A stretch of 52,563 nt of DNA from Gammaproteobacteria bacterium. Lineage in GTDB: Bacteria; Pseudomonadota; Gammaproteobacteria; Xanthomonadales; Rhodanobacteraceae. A program made the position numbers and the translations under genes. The notes under the pieces are model-generated. The model was not told the DNA's origin, searched no databases, and saw only the letters and a program-made list of their open reading frames with translations. The DNA lies in the NCBI GenBank assembly GCA_021325195.1, contig JAJPHQ010000080.1:1-52563 (forward strand), in the 5' to 3' direction. Shown here one piece after another: positions 42,057-52,394 of this stretch; the stretch's first letter is position 1; each line of letters starts with the position of its first letter.

Positions 42057-42917
42057 TCAATGCAGGACGGTGCCGATCCGGTGCCAGTCGGCGAGGCTGA
42101 ACCAGATGACGAACGCCTTGCCGCGCAGGTTCTTTTCCGGCACGCAGCCCCAGAAACGGCTGTCGGCGCTGTCGTCGCGGTTGTCGCCCATCGCGAAATA
42201 GCAGTCCTTGGGCACGGTCCAGGTGCCGTCGGTGCGCGGGTCGCGCTCGTAGGGCGGAAATTCGAGGATCTGGTGCTTCACGCCGGCGAGATCCTCGACG
42301 TACTCCATCGCACCCGCCTGCGCCATCTTCAGGCTGGTCTGATCGGGCGCGCTGTACGGGCCGATCAGCTTCTGCGGCACCGGCTTGCCGTTCACGTACA
42401 ACTGTTCATTGTGCACGCTGATGGTGTCGCCCGGCAGGCCCACGATGCGCTTGATGTAATCCTCTTTCGGGTTCAGCGGATACTTGAACACCGCGATGTC
42501 GCCGCGTTTGGGTTCGCCCACGTTGAGGATCTTGGTGTCGCTCACCGGCAGGCGCAGGCCGTAGGCAAACTTGTTGACCAGCACGAGATCGCCGACCAGC
42601 AGGGTCGGCATCATCGAACCGGAAGGAATCCGGAACGGTTCGATCAGGAAGGTGCGGAACAGCAGCACCGCCAGGATCACCGGAAAGAACGAGCGCGCGT
42701 AGTCCACCAGCATCGGCTCGTGCGGCTTTTTGCCCTCGGCCGCGGCGCGTTCCCGGCGGCGGTGTTCGAACAGCAGCCGGTCCAGTGCCCAGATCACGCC
42801 GAAGGAACCGGTGATCAGCACCAGCGCCAGCGCGAAATCCGAGGTGACGTACCAGAAGTACAGGCAGACCGCGACGATCGCCACCAGCAGGATCATGCCC
42901 CAGGAATCTTTGTTCAT
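42057..42917 (-). CDS. lepB: Signal peptidase I
   Basis: A protein of 286 residues. Two N-terminal membrane helices come before the catalytic site FRIPSGSMMPTL (Ser101) and YIKRIVGLPGD (Lys156). GDNRDDSADSRFWG is the conserved box E region. It removes signal peptides at the periplasmic face of the inner membrane. It follows lepA by 135 bp, a gap filled with palindromic repeats, and precedes DUF4845. Confidence 0.97.
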   Translation of the reverse strand: MNKDSWGMILLVAIVAVCLYFWYVTSDFALALVLITGSFGVIWALDRLLFEHRRRERAAAEGKKPHEPMLVDYARSFFPVILAVLLFRTFLIEPFRIPSGSMMPTLLVGDLVLVNKFAYGLRLPVSDTKILNVGEPKRGDIAVFKYPLNPKEDYIKRIVGLPGDTISVHNEQLYVNGKPVPQKLIGPYSAPDQTSLKMAQAGAMEYVEDLAGVKHQILEFPPYERDPRTDGTWTVPKDCYFAMGDNRDDSADSRFWGCVPEKNLRGKAFVIWFSLADWHRIGTVLH

Positions 42918-42937
42918 TCTTGTTCCTTGCCTTCGTC

Positions 42938-43020
42938 ATTCTCGCGAAAACGAGAATCCAGCGATTTCGACTTTCCTCGTCATGCCGGGTTCTGCGCTTC
43001 GCGCAGCCCCGCAATGACGA
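42938..43020. repeat. Two palindromic extragenic elements between lepA and lepB
   Basis: Element A pairs ATTCTCG (42938-42944) with CGAGAAT (42951-42957), a variant of the widespread CGTCATTCCCGCGAAAGCGGGAATCC repeat. Element B pairs TCGTCAT (42977-42983) with ATGACGA (43014-43020), and inside it CTGCGC (42992-42997) with GCGCAG (43001-43006). They could act as mRNA hairpins between the two genes. Confidence 0.75.
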
Positions 43021-43052
43021 CAAGGGCCGTCATGCCCTCCCGAGTCCCAGTT

Positions 43053-44843
43053 TCATTTGTCGGTGCGCAGCACCGCCAGAAACGCTTCCTGCGGAATCTC
43101 GACGCGGCCGACCTGCTTCATCCGTTTCTTGCCTTCCTTCTGCTTCTCCAGCAGCTTGCGCTTGCGGGTCACGTCGCCGCCGTAGCACTTGGCCAGCACG
43201 TTCTTGCGCAGCGCCTTCACCGTCGAACGCGCGATCACCTGCCCGCCGATCGCGGCCTGGATTGCCACGTCGAACATCTGCCGCGGGATCAGCTCGCGCA
43301 TCCGCTCGACCAGTTCGCGGCCGCGGCGGTCGGCCTGCGCACGATGCACGATCAGGGAAAGCGCGTCCACCCGCTCGCCGTTGATCAGCACGTCCAGACG
43401 CGCGAACGGACCGGCCTCGAAGCGCGCGAAGTGATAGTCCATCGAGGCGTAACCGCGGCTGACCGATTTCAGCTTGTCGAAGAAATCCAGCACCACTTCG
43501 GCCAGCGGCAGTTCGTAGCTGATCCGCACCTGGCTCGCGAGGTACTGGATCGAGCGTTGCACACCGCGCTTCTCCTCGCACAGCGTGATGATGTTGCCGA
43601 CATAATCCGGCGGCGTCAGGATGTCGGCGACGATGATCGGCTCGCGGATTTCCTCGATCTGCGTGACCGGCGGCAGCCGGGCGGGATTGTCGAGGTCGAG
43701 CACGCTGCCGTCGGACTTCAATACCTGATAGACCACGGTCGGCGCGGTGGTGACCAGATCGAGGTCGTACTCGCGCTCCAGCCGTTCCTGCACGATCTCC
43801 ATGTGCAGCATGCCGAGGAAGCCGCAGCGGAAACCGAAGCCCATCGCTTCGGAGGATTCCGGCTCGAAGAACAGCGCGGCGTCGTTCAGGCGCAGCTTGT
43901 CCAGCGCCTCGCGCAGCGCCGGAAAATCATCCGCGTTGACCGGAAACAGGCCGGCGAACACGCGCGGCTGCATCTGCTGGAAGCCCGGCAGCGGTTTCGG
44001 TGCGGGATCATTCGCCAGCGTGATGGTGTCGCCCACCGGCGCGCCATGGACGTCCTTGATCGACGCACACACGAAGCCGACCTCGCCCGCGCCCAGCTTC
44101 CCGGTCTGCTTGCGCTTGGGCGTGAACACGCCGACCTGCTCGACCTCGTGCGCGCGGCCGGTGGACATCACCAGCAGCTTGTCGCGTGGCCTGATCTCGC
44201 CCTGCATCACCCGCACCAGCGAGACCACGCCCAGGTAATTGTCGAACCATGAATCGATGATCAGCGCCTGCAGCTTGTCGGTGTCGCGCGGCTTGGGCGG
44301 CGGGATGCGCGCGACGATCGCCTCCAGCACCTCCACCACGTTCTCGCCGGTCTTGGCGCTGATCGCGACCGCGTCGTCGGCGTGGATGCCGATCACCGCC
44401 TCGATTTCCTCCTTCACCTTCGGGATGTCGGCGGTGGGCAGGTCGATCTTGTTGAGCACCGGCACCACTTCCAGGCCCATCTCGACCGCGGTGTAGCAGT
44501 TGGCGACAGACTGCGCCTCCACGCCCTGCGCGGCATCGACCACCAGCAGCGCGCCCTCGCAGGCCGCCAGCGAGCGCGATACCTCGTAGCTGAAATCGAC
44601 GTGGCCCGGCGTGTCGATGAAATTCAGTTCATAGACCTTGCCGTCGCGCGCCCTGTAGGGCAGCGACACCGAACGCGCCTTGATGGTGATGCCGCGCTCG
44701 CGCTCGATCGGGTTGTCGTCGAGCACCTGGTCTTCCATCTCGCGCTCGGTGAGTCCGCCGCAGATCTGGATGATGCGGTCGGCCAGCGTGGACTTGCCGT
44801 GATCGACATGGGCGATGATGGAAAAATTGCGGATCTGCTGCAT
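43053..44843 (-). CDS. lepA: Elongation factor 4 (LepA)
   Basis: A translational GTPase of 596 residues (E. coli 599). G1 is [11 protein letters not shown]3 is DTPGHVDF and G4 is [26 protein letters not shown] is the LepA-specific domain III pattern, and the C-terminal [20 protein letters not shown] tail is diagnostic of EF4. It remodels stalled ribosomes. The ATG at 44843 starts directly at [16 protein letters not shown]. It heads the lepA-lepB-rnc-era-recO series. Confidence 0.98.
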   Translation of the reverse strand: MQQIRNFSIIAHVDHGKSTLADRIIQICGGLTEREMEDQVLDDNPIERERGITIKARSVSLPYRARDGKVYELNFIDTPGHVDFSYEVSRSLAACEGALLVVDAAQGVEAQSVANCYTAVEMGLEVVPVLNKIDLPTADIPKVKEEIEAVIGIHADDAVAISAKTGENVVEVLEAIVARIPPPKPRDTDKLQALIIDSWFDNYLGVVSLVRVMQGEIRPRDKLLVMSTGRAHEVEQVGVFTPKRKQTGKLGAGEVGFVCASIKDVHGAPVGDTITLANDPAPKPLPGFQQMQPRVFAGLFPVNADDFPALREALDKLRLNDAALFFEPESSEAMGFGFRCGFLGMLHMEIVQERLEREYDLDLVTTAPTVVYQVLKSDGSVLDLDNPARLPPVTQIEEIREPIIVADILTPPDYVGNIITLCEEKRGVQRSIQYLASQVRISYELPLAEVVLDFFDKLKSVSRGYASMDYHFARFEAGPFARLDVLINGERVDALSLIVHRAQADRRGRELVERMRELIPRQMFDVAIQAAIGGQVIARSTVKALRKNVLAKCYGGDVTRKRKLLEKQKEGKKRMKQVGRVEIPQEAFLAVLRTDK

Positions 44844-44937
44844 GGCGCGCTGCGTCGGCGCCGGATGGCGCAAAACCGCGATTATCGCATGGCGGTCGAC
44901 CCAATCGCGCCGCCGAGGGAAAGTGCGCGTCTTGAGC

Positions 44938-44984
44938 CCCCTTGAGTCAAGGGGCGGTCAACCGGCGCTTTGTGCCGGTTGACC
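44938..44984. repeat. Two adjacent hairpins upstream of lepA
   Basis: CCCCTTGA (44938-44945) and TCAAGGGG (44947-44954) form one palindrome. Eleven-bp perfect arms GGTCAACCGGC (44956-44966) and GCCGGTTGACC (44974-44984) around a 7-nt loop form the next. Neither has a T-run in the lepA direction. The 205-bp gap 44844-45048 holds no gene that I can support. Confidence 0.75.
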
Positions 44985-45048
44985 GGAGGTTGTGGGGGCG
45001 TGACCGTGCAGTTGCGAAGCCAACTTCCCCCAAGCTCAACAGCGGACC

Positions 45049-45537
45049 TTACATCTGCGCAAATTTGAAGGTCGCCCCGCTCGGCGCCACCGCTGCCTGC
45101 ACCGCCGCCTCGTCGGCCTTGTCGCCGATGAACAGCACCACCACGCCCTTGAAGGAACCCGGTTGCGCATTCTTGAACGCGGTCTCCAGCACCTGCGCGG
45201 TCTTGGACGAGTCGGGGCCGCCCGCGGCCACCATGTTGCCGGGCAGCACCGTGGTCGCCACCACGCTGTTCACCTCGTCCTGCACGCGCCCGCGCGCGGC
45301 CTGGTCATCGGGCGAATCGCCGGCCGGCACGAAATACAGGTACGGCGGATTGGTGATGTTGCCCAGGTTGTCCTGCACGATCTGGCCCAGATAGGCCTGC
45401 CAGCCCTTCATGTCGGTGGGGCTGGTCGGTTTGACGGCCCGTGCCGCCTGGGCGACCGGCTGTTCCGATTTCTGGCAGGCGGCCAGACCGAACGTGCCGA
45501 GCAACGCGATGGTTGCGATGATGAGGAACTTGCGCAT
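45049..45537 (-). CDS. Predicted lipoprotein of unknown function
   Basis: A protein of 162 residues with a clear lipoprotein signal (IALLGTFGLAAC, Cys21). The mature part is a single small domain with WQAYLGQIVQDNLGNI, PYLYFVPAGDS and GVVVLFIGDKADEAAV, suggesting an alpha/beta fold. I do not recognise the family. It starts 5 bp after coaD, so it is probably co-transcribed with it. Confidence 0.75.
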   Translation of the reverse strand: MRKFLIIATIALLGTFGLAACQKSEQPVAQAARAVKPTSPTDMKGWQAYLGQIVQDNLGNITNPPYLYFVPAGDSPDDQAARGRVQDEVNSVVATTVLPGNMVAAGGPDSSKTAQVLETAFKNAQPGSFKGVVVLFIGDKADEAAVQAAVAPSGATFKFAQM

Positions 45538-45542
45538 GACGA

Positions 45543-46746
<1,204 letters not shown>

Positions 46747-46844
46747 CGCGGACGGTCTCCGCGGCGATACGGCGGGCGTTGCACGACGGGTGATAGCATC
46801 TCCATTCCCCCATTCTCCTACCAGCGCCTCGCTACCGGCGTTTC

Positions 46845-47987
46845 ATGCAGAAATTCTGGAAAAAACTCACCGGCCGTGGCGAAGCAGCGGTGCCGTCCGG
46901 ACACGAACCGCTTCCGCCGGGCGCCTCGCCCGCGCCGCTGCGGTCGAAACCGGTGGATGCCGCCCTGCCCGCGATCGATCCGCCGCTCCCTGACGCCCCG
47001 GCCGAAACCGTTCCGTCCCGCCACGCGCCACTGCCCAACATGGCCATGAGCATGGACGACCTCGCCGCGCCCGCCCCCGCCCGGCGCGGCTGGCGCGAGC
47101 GACTGGCCGACAGCGGCTTCGCGCGCAGCCTCACCTCGCTGTTCGCCCGCAACCCGGTGCTGTCCGACGAACTGCTCGACGAACTGGAAGTCGCGCTGCT
47201 GACCGCCGATGTCGGCGTCGAGGCCACCCGCGAACTGATCGACGGGCTGCGCCGGCGGATGCAGCGGCGCGAATTCGCGGACGCCGCGGCGCTGAGAGGC
47301 GCCCTGCGCGACGCGCTGATCGCGGTCCTGGAACCGGTGTCGCAGCCGCTCGAGATTGCCGGCCACCACCCCTTCGTGGTGCTGGTGGTGGGCGTCAACG
47401 GCGTCGGCAAGACCACCACCATCGGCAAGCTGGGCCGGCGCTTCCGCGAGCAGCGCCGCAGCGTGATGCTGGCCGCCGGTGACACCTTCCGCGCCGCGGC
47501 CGTCGCGCAGTTGCAGGAATGGGGCGAACGCATCGGCGTGCCGGTGATCGCGCAGGGCCAGGGCGCGGATTCCGCCAGCGTGGTGTTCGACGCGCTGCAG
47601 ACCGCCACCGCGCGCGGCACCGACGTGCTGATCGCGGACACCGCGGGACGCCTGCACACGCAGTCAGGCCTGATGAACGAACTCGCCAAGATCAGGCGCG
47701 TGCTGGGCAAGCTCGACGCCAGCGCGCCGCATGAGGTGCTGATGGTGATCGACGGCACCACCGGCCAGAACGCGATCAACCAGGTGCGGCAGTTCGCCGG
47801 GGCGGTGGGCGTGACCGGATTGGCGGTCACCAAGCTGGACGGCACCGCCAAGGGCGGTGTGCTGTTCGCGCTGGCGCGCGAGTTCGCGCTGCCGATCCGT
47901 TACGTCGGACTGGGCGAGCGCGCCGACGACCTGCGCGTGTTCGACGCGCGCGCGTTCGTCGATGGCCTGCTGCCGCAGGGCGGCTGA
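46845..47987 (+). CDS. ftsY: Signal recognition particle receptor FtsY
   Basis: A protein of 380 residues. A Pro-rich, less acidic N-terminal A region (about 1-85) is followed by the four-helix N domain and the G domain. G1 is VGVNGVGKTTTIGKL, then AGDTFRAAAVAQL, G3 is IADTAGRLHT and G4 is TKLDGTAKGG. It docks ribosome-SRP complexes to the inner membrane. Usually ftsE/ftsX follow; here an AsmA-like gene and mutY follow instead. Confidence 0.97.
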   Translation: MQKFWKKLTGRGEAAVPSGHEPLPPGASPAPLRSKPVDAALPAIDPPLPDAPAETVPSRHAPLPNMAMSMDDLAAPAPARRGWRERLADSGFARSLTSLFARNPVLSDELLDELEVALLTADVGVEATRELIDGLRRRMQRREFADAAALRGALRDALIAVLEPVSQPLEIAGHHPFVVLVVGVNGVGKTTTIGKLGRRFREQRRSVMLAAGDTFRAAAVAQLQEWGERIGVPVIAQGQGADSASVVFDALQTATARGTDVLIADTAGRLHTQSGLMNELAKIRRVLGKLDASAPHEVLMVIDGTTGQNAINQVRQFAGAVGVTGLAVTKLDGTAKGGVLFALAREFALPIRYVGLGERADDLRVFDARAFVDGLLPQGG

Positions 47988-47996
47988 GCAGCCGGC

Positions 47997-49181
47997 GTGG
48001 CCGCGTCGTTTCGCCAACACCCCGTGCGCTGGATCCTGGTCGCGCTGGCGCTGCCGGTGCTGGGCCTGATCATCGCTGCCGGCATCATCGTGCACGCGCT
48101 GCTGCAGCCGGAACGTTTCACCGCGCTGCTCAAGGACAACCTCGCGAACGCGGGACTCGCGCTGACGCTGTCCGCGCCCGCGGAACCGACACTGTTTCCG
48201 CACCCGGCGGTGCGGCTGGAAGGTTTCCAGCTCTCGAACGCGGGTTCCGGCACGCCGCTGCTGCAGGCGCGCGATGCGCGCATCGTGGTGCCGTGGCGAG
48301 CGCTGCTGCATGGCGAGGCCGCGATCGAGCGCGTCGAGGTGTCCGCGCCGCACATCGATCTCGGTGAACTGCAGATGCTGTTCGCGCGCCTGCCGCACAC
48401 CCGCGGCGCACCGCAACTGCCCCGGATCGAGGCCGGGATGCGGATGACCGACGGCACCATCATGCGCGGCGGTTCGCCGCTGCTGTTCGATTTCGACCTC
48501 GACACCGGTCCGCTCGCGCCCGGCAGGCAGTTCGGCCTGGACGCCTCGGCGCGCACCGGCGCGGGCAAGCGGATCACGCTGGCGCTGAGCACGGTGCCCG
48601 CTTCCGGGCGCGATGGCGCGCTGGTCTTCGACAAGATCGCGCTGATGCTGGGCCAGCAGGGCGGCGCGAGGCTGCGGCTGGACGGACAGGCCACCTGGCA
48701 CGGCGGCGCCGACTTCGCCGCGCAGTTGCGGGGCACCCTCACGCACCCGATGCTCGCGCCGGCGTCCACGGCGACGTCCTTGCCGCCGCGCTCTTCCGGA
48801 CCCCCCGCGCCGGCGTCCGCCGCGTCGGCGCCGGAATCGTCAGCGCCGGCGATCAGCGTCACCGACGCGGTGGTCATGGACATCCTTCCTGCGCAGTCCG
48901 GCACGCCCATGACGGTCGCGCTGAAGCTGGACGGTGCGGATGCGCACGTCGATGCGCGCGTGCAGCCCGGCGCCTTCGCGGACTGGTGGAAACGCATCAT
49001 CGGCCCCGCGCCGGGCAGCACTGCGCCGCTGCCGTTCACGGGCAGCGCCAGCGTGCAGGCGCTGGACCTGGGCTGGCTGCAGGCGAAGGGCCTGCACATC
49101 GAGGCCGGCCCCGACCTCGCGCCCGCGGCCACCACCGCGCCGCCCCCTTCGCCTTCCGCGAAAGCCGCCGGCGGGCATTGA
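47997..49181 (+). CDS. AsmA-like inner-membrane-anchored protein
   Basis: A protein of 394 residues from GTG at 47997, 9 bp after ftsY. A single N-terminal membrane helix (about 11-32) is followed by strands typical of AsmA N-termini: [40 protein letters not shown] and [20 protein letters not shown]. An Ala/Pro/Ser-rich linker sits at about 255-285. Shorter than classic AsmA (about 600). It ends one base before the mutY GTG. Probably periplasmic and envelope-related. Confidence 0.7.
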   Translation: MAASFRQHPVRWILVALALPVLGLIIAAGIIVHALLQPERFTALLKDNLANAGLALTLSAPAEPTLFPHPAVRLEGFQLSNAGSGTPLLQARDARIVVPWRALLHGEAAIERVEVSAPHIDLGELQMLFARLPHTRGAPQLPRIEAGMRMTDGTIMRGGSPLLFDFDLDTGPLAPGRQFGLDASARTGAGKRITLALSTVPASGRDGALVFDKIALMLGQQGGARLRLDGQATWHGGADFAAQLRGTLTHPMLAPASTATSLPPRSSGPPAPASAASAPESSAPAISVTDAVVMDILPAQSGTPMTVALKLDGADAHVDARVQPGAFADWWKRIIGPAPGSTAPLPFTGSASVQALDLGWLQAKGLHIEAGPDLAPAATTAPPPSPSAKAAGGH

Positions 49182-50315
49182 GTGGACGACTTCGCGCGCA
49201 AGCTGTTGCGCTGGTTCGACCGCCACGGCCGCCACGACCTGCCCTGGCAACATCCGCGCACGCCGTATCGCGTATGGATTTCCGAAGTGATGCTGCAGCA
49301 GACGCAGGTCGCGACGGTGATTCCCTATTTCAAACGCTTCACCGCCGCCCTGCCCGACCTCCCAGCGCTCGCCGCCGCCAGCGAAGACCGCGTGCTGGCG
49401 TTGTGGTCGGGGCTGGGTTACTACCGGCGCGCGCGGCATCTGCACGCCGCCGCGCGCCTGTGCGTCGAACGGCACGGCGGCGAACTGCCGCGCGATTTCG
49501 ACGCGCTGGCCGCGCTGCCGGGCATCGGCCGCTCCACCGCAGGCGCGATCCTGGCGCTGGCGCATGGCGAACGCCGTGCCATCCTGGACGGCAACGTCAG
49601 GCGCGTGCTGGCGCGGTTCCACGGCATCCGCGGCTGGCCGGGCGAACGCGCCGTCGAAAACAGGCTTTGGAAGCTGGCGGAACGGCACACGCCGGCCGCG
49701 CGCGTGGCCGATTACACGCAGGCGATCATGGATCTGGGTGCAACGACGTGCACGCGCAGCCGGCCGCGCTGCGAACACTGCCCGCAGGCACGCGAATGCG
49801 TGGCGCACGCGCAATCGCTGACCGCCGAAATTCCCCAACGCCGACCGGCGCGGATGCTGCCGGAGAAACACGTGGTGTGGCTGGTGCTGGGCGACGCGCA
49901 CGGACGGGTTCTGCTGACGCGGCGCGGTTCGCAGGGCGTGTGGCCCGGGCTGTGGAGCCTGCCCGAAGCGCCGGATCGCGCCTCGGCCATCCGCACCGCC
50001 GCACGGCTCGCCGGACTCGGGCGCGTGCGGCCAAGCGCGCTGCCGATGGTCCGGCACGGCTTCACGCATTTCCGGCTGCACGCGCTGCCGCTGCACTGGT
50101 GCGCCGCGCGCGGGGGGCATGCGATCGCCGATGCACCGGACCTGCGTTGGTGCACACCCGAAGATCTCGGCGCGCTGGGCATTCCCGCACCCGTGCGAGA
50201 ATTGCTGTCCACGTTGAACCGGGACTTGCCGGCTCCCGGACCCTCGTCCCGACCTTCTGCCGAGGGAACAGCGAGAACCGGCGTGCGGCGGCACCGCACG
50301 GCGAGCACAGCATGA
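49182..50315 (+). CDS. mutY: A/G-specific adenine glycosylase
   Basis: A protein of 377 residues from GTG at 49182, directly after the AsmA-like stop. [20 protein letters not shown] holds catalytic Glu35, the helix-hairpin-helix is [12 protein letters not shown] and the catalytic Asp136 is in AILDGNV. The 4Fe-4S ligands are Cys190, Cys197, Cys200 and Cys206 (C-x6-C-x2-C-x5-C). A C-terminal NUDIX-like domain reads 8-oxoG. The last 30 or so residues (Pro/Arg/Ser-rich) look like read-through of repeat DNA. It removes A opposite 8-oxoG. Confidence 0.96.
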   Translation: MDDFARKLLRWFDRHGRHDLPWQHPRTPYRVWISEVMLQQTQVATVIPYFKRFTAALPDLPALAAASEDRVLALWSGLGYYRRARHLHAAARLCVERHGGELPRDFDALAALPGIGRSTAGAILALAHGERRAILDGNVRRVLARFHGIRGWPGERAVENRLWKLAERHTPAARVADYTQAIMDLGATTCTRSRPRCEHCPQARECVAHAQSLTAEIPQRRPARMLPEKHVVWLVLGDAHGRVLLTRRGSQGVWPGLWSLPEAPDRASAIRTAARLAGLGRVRPSALPMVRHGFTHFRLHALPLHWCAARGGHAIADAPDLRWCTPEDLGALGIPAPVRELLSTLNRDLPAPGPSSRPSAEGTARTGVRRHRTASTA

Positions 50316-50584
50316 CCCGCATGGTTTTCTGCCAGAAACTGCAGCGCGAAGCCGAGGGGCTGGACCGTGCGCCGTGGCCCGGCGAGCTGGGCCGGCGCAT
50401 CTACGAGCACATCAGCCGCGAGGCGTGGCAGCAGTGGCTTCGCTTCCAGACCATGCTGATCAACGAGAACCGGCTGTCGCCGCTGGATCCCGCCGCGCGC
50501 AGCTTCCTCGCCGAACAGATGGAACGCTTCCTGTTCGGCGAGGGCGCCGAACGGCCGCCGGGTTATTCGCCGCCCGAGGATTGA
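50312..50584 (+). CDS. yggX: Fe(2+)-trafficking/oxidative damage protection protein YggX
   Basis: A protein of 90 residues: [18 protein letters not shown] opens with the family's conserved Cys, and [20 protein letters not shown] is diagnostic. It protects iron-sulfur clusters from oxidants. The ATG at 50312 overlaps the mutY stop (ATGA), the mutY-yggX coupling seen in E. coli. Its 3' end overlaps the convergent DUF6491 gene by 22 bp. Confidence 0.96.
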   Translation: MTRMVFCQKLQREAEGLDRAPWPGELGRRIYEHISREAWQQWLRFQTMLINENRLSPLDPAARSFLAEQMERFLFGEGAERPPGYSPPED

Positions 50585-51018
50585 GGCGGCGCGCCCGACG
50601 GGGCGGCCCTGGCCTTGGCTTCGTCCTGTTTCATCTTCAGCTCGTTCACCGGCGTGATCTTGAGAACCCGGCAGCGCTGGTGATCGAAGGTGACGAAATC
50701 GAAATTGCGGTACAGGATCTGGTTGCGCGCGGTCAGGCCGATCGCCTTGGCGAAGCCCAGGTTCGTGCACGGCGTCTGCAACGTCAGCAGGTACAGCTTG
50801 TTCACGCCGAACCAGATCGCCACCGTATCGGGCGCCAGGTACTGGAAGCCCTGGATCTGGAAGTACTTCACGTGATCGACCGGCGCCTCGGCATAACGCT
50901 GGTAACGCGACAGATCGGCGGCCTCGCTCTTGGTCTGGAACTGGGCCAGGGCCGGCGCGCCCGTCAGGCACGCCGCGGCAACCGACCACGCCGCCATCCA
51001 CTTTCCGGAACCTTTCAT
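50563..51018 (-). CDS. DUF6491-like periplasmic protein
   Basis: A protein of 151 residues with a signal peptide (about 1-26, ending APALA). The mature part contains [40 protein letters not shown] and a second Cys in [14 protein letters not shown]; the two Cys may pair. This pattern matches a small xanthomonad family annotated DUF6491. The Shine-Dalgarno is GGAGG. The C-terminal 20 residues overlap yggX on the opposite strand. Function unknown. Confidence 0.7.
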   Translation of the reverse strand: MKGSGKWMAAWSVAAACLTGAPALAQFQTKSEAADLSRYQRYAEAPVDHVKYFQIQGFQYLAPDTVAIWFGVNKLYLLTLQTPCTNLGFAKAIGLTARNQILYRNFDFVTFDHQRCRVLKITPVNELKMKQDEAKARAAPSGAPPQSSGGE

Positions 51019-51055
51019 GTCACCCTCCTGCCATCCGCTCGTCGAGCATTGTGAC

Positions 51056-51061
51056 TATACT
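51056..51061 (+). promoter_or_regulatory. Candidate -10 element upstream of the hydroxylase gene
   Basis: TATACT at 51056-51061 is a 5/6 match to the sigma-70 -10 box in an otherwise GC-rich gap, 75 bp before the start codon. No good -35 hexamer is visible at 16-18 bp upstream. Inferred only. Confidence 0.3.
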
Positions 51062-51136
51062 GCCGGCACGGCCGGCCGCGCTGCGCGGCACCGGCTGCGA
51101 GCCGTGTTCGAACACGGGCAGAAACCGGACCGCACC

Positions 51137-51793
51137 ATGTCAAACCAACCCGCTCGTCCGGCCGCCGCGGCGGCCGCCGCAACGACCACGCGCACGGAAA
51201 CGGCTTCCGGCGGCTGGCTGGCTAGGCTGGCCGCACCCCTGGCGCGGCTGTCCACCAGCCGCTTCAACCTGCGCGCGGGGCTGGTGTCCGACGCCTCGAT
51301 CAGCATCGTGCTGCTCGCCGGCGGTTTCATGCTGCACGGGCCGCTGACGCACGCGCTGGCAATCGTGGGCTGCGGTCTGTTCGCCTTCAGCCTGGTCGAA
51401 TACGCCGTGCACCGCTGGCTGTTCCACGGCAACACCGGACCGTTCGAAGCCGGACACCGCCGCCATCATGAACAACCGCAGGGCTACGATGCGCTGCCCT
51501 TCTTCCTCCCGCCGACGGCGATGGCCGCGCTGGCCGGCGTGCTCTCGCTGGTGATGCCGGCCTACGCCGCGCTGCTGCTGGCCGGATCGGTCGCCGCCGG
51601 TTATGCCGCCTACGGTTGGAGCCACGTCGCGATCCACGTGTTCCGCTTCCGCAACCCCTTGCTGCGGCGCTGGGCGGCAGCGCACCACATCCATCACTAC
51701 CATCCCGAACATAACTTCGGCGTCACCTCGCCGTTGTGGGACGTGCTTTTGCGGACGCGCCACGCCTCCGCCGCAAGGCGGATCGCCCGTTGA
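51137..51793 (+). CDS. Fatty acid hydroxylase/sterol desaturase-family membrane protein
   Basis: A protein of 218 residues with a low-complexity Ala/Thr start, then about four membrane helices. The eight-or-more His diiron signature is present: VEYAVHRWLFHGNT, EAGHRRHHEQPQG, SHVAIHVF and AAHHIHHYHPEHNFG. These match the FA_hydroxylase family. The substrate could be a fatty acid, sterol or carotenoid. The ATG at 51137 has no strong ribosome-binding site. It stands alone, divergent from DUF6491. Confidence 0.85.
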   Translation: MSNQPARPAAAAAAATTTRTETASGGWLARLAAPLARLSTSRFNLRAGLVSDASISIVLLAGGFMLHGPLTHALAIVGCGLFAFSLVEYAVHRWLFHGNTGPFEAGHRRHHEQPQGYDALPFFLPPTAMAALAGVLSLVMPAYAALLLAGSVAAGYAAYGWSHVAIHVFRFRNPLLRRWAAAHHIHHYHPEHNFGVTSPLWDVLLRTRHASAARRIAR

Positions 51794-51827
51794 AGCGTTT
51801 CCGCGGGGCCCATCCGCCGGTCCGGCT

Positions 51828-52241
51828 TCAGATCGCGCCGAGCTGCCAGCACATCGTGCGCGGAATGTGCGAACCGGTGATCGGGCCCCACGCGCATTTC
51901 ACCATCCCGGCGCGTCCGCGGGTCAGGATCCGGTCGGCCGTTTCCTGCGCGTTGAACAGGCGCACCCGGTCGGCACCACTCATGGTCTCGATGCTGCCGT
52001 AGCGTTTCAGCAGGTTGTCCATCCGGTCGATCTGCTCCTCGACCGCCGCACGTTCCTGCGCAGCGAGAAACGAATAGGTCCCGCCGGGCTGCAGGCCCGC
52101 GCGCACCGCCGCGGCCTGTTGCTGGAAGCTTTCCGGCGTGCTGATGTCGAACGGCGCATTCGTCTCTTCCGCGGCCGGCACCGCCCCGGCCGCGAACAGG
52201 CATGCACCGGCTAGCATCCACGCGAAGATTCTCAAAATCAT
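51828..52241 (-). CDS. Small secreted protein of unknown function
   Basis: A protein of 137 residues with a signal peptide (about 1-24, ending VPAAE). The helical middle is QERAAVEEQIDRMDNLLKRY. The C-terminus has CAWGPITGSHIPRTMCWQL with two Cys that may pair. The ending (tGSxIPRxxC) recurs in small xanthomonad periplasmic proteins, but I cannot name a function. The ATG at 52241 follows GGAGG by 8 bp. Confidence 0.75.
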   Translation of the reverse strand: MILRIFAWMLAGACLFAAGAVPAAEETNAPFDISTPESFQQQAAAVRAGLQPGGTYSFLAAQERAAVEEQIDRMDNLLKRYGSIETMSGADRVRLFNAQETADRILTRGRAGMVKCAWGPITGSHIPRTMCWQLGAI

Positions 52242-52394
52242 GGCCACGCCCTCCGTACACGGAAGCCGATCACTCCACGAAACAGGAGTCTGCTCTCGGG
52301 GCCGTAAAGAACCCGTGACACCGAAATGCGGCACCGTGTGAAAACTGCGGACAACCGTTGCGGAAATCAGGGATGGATGGCCGCTGAGCAGCAC

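Noticed and set aside
47997-50315. ftsE/ftsX expected after ftsY
   Set aside because: The two genes that follow are an AsmA-like protein and MutY; no ABC ATPase motifs are present.
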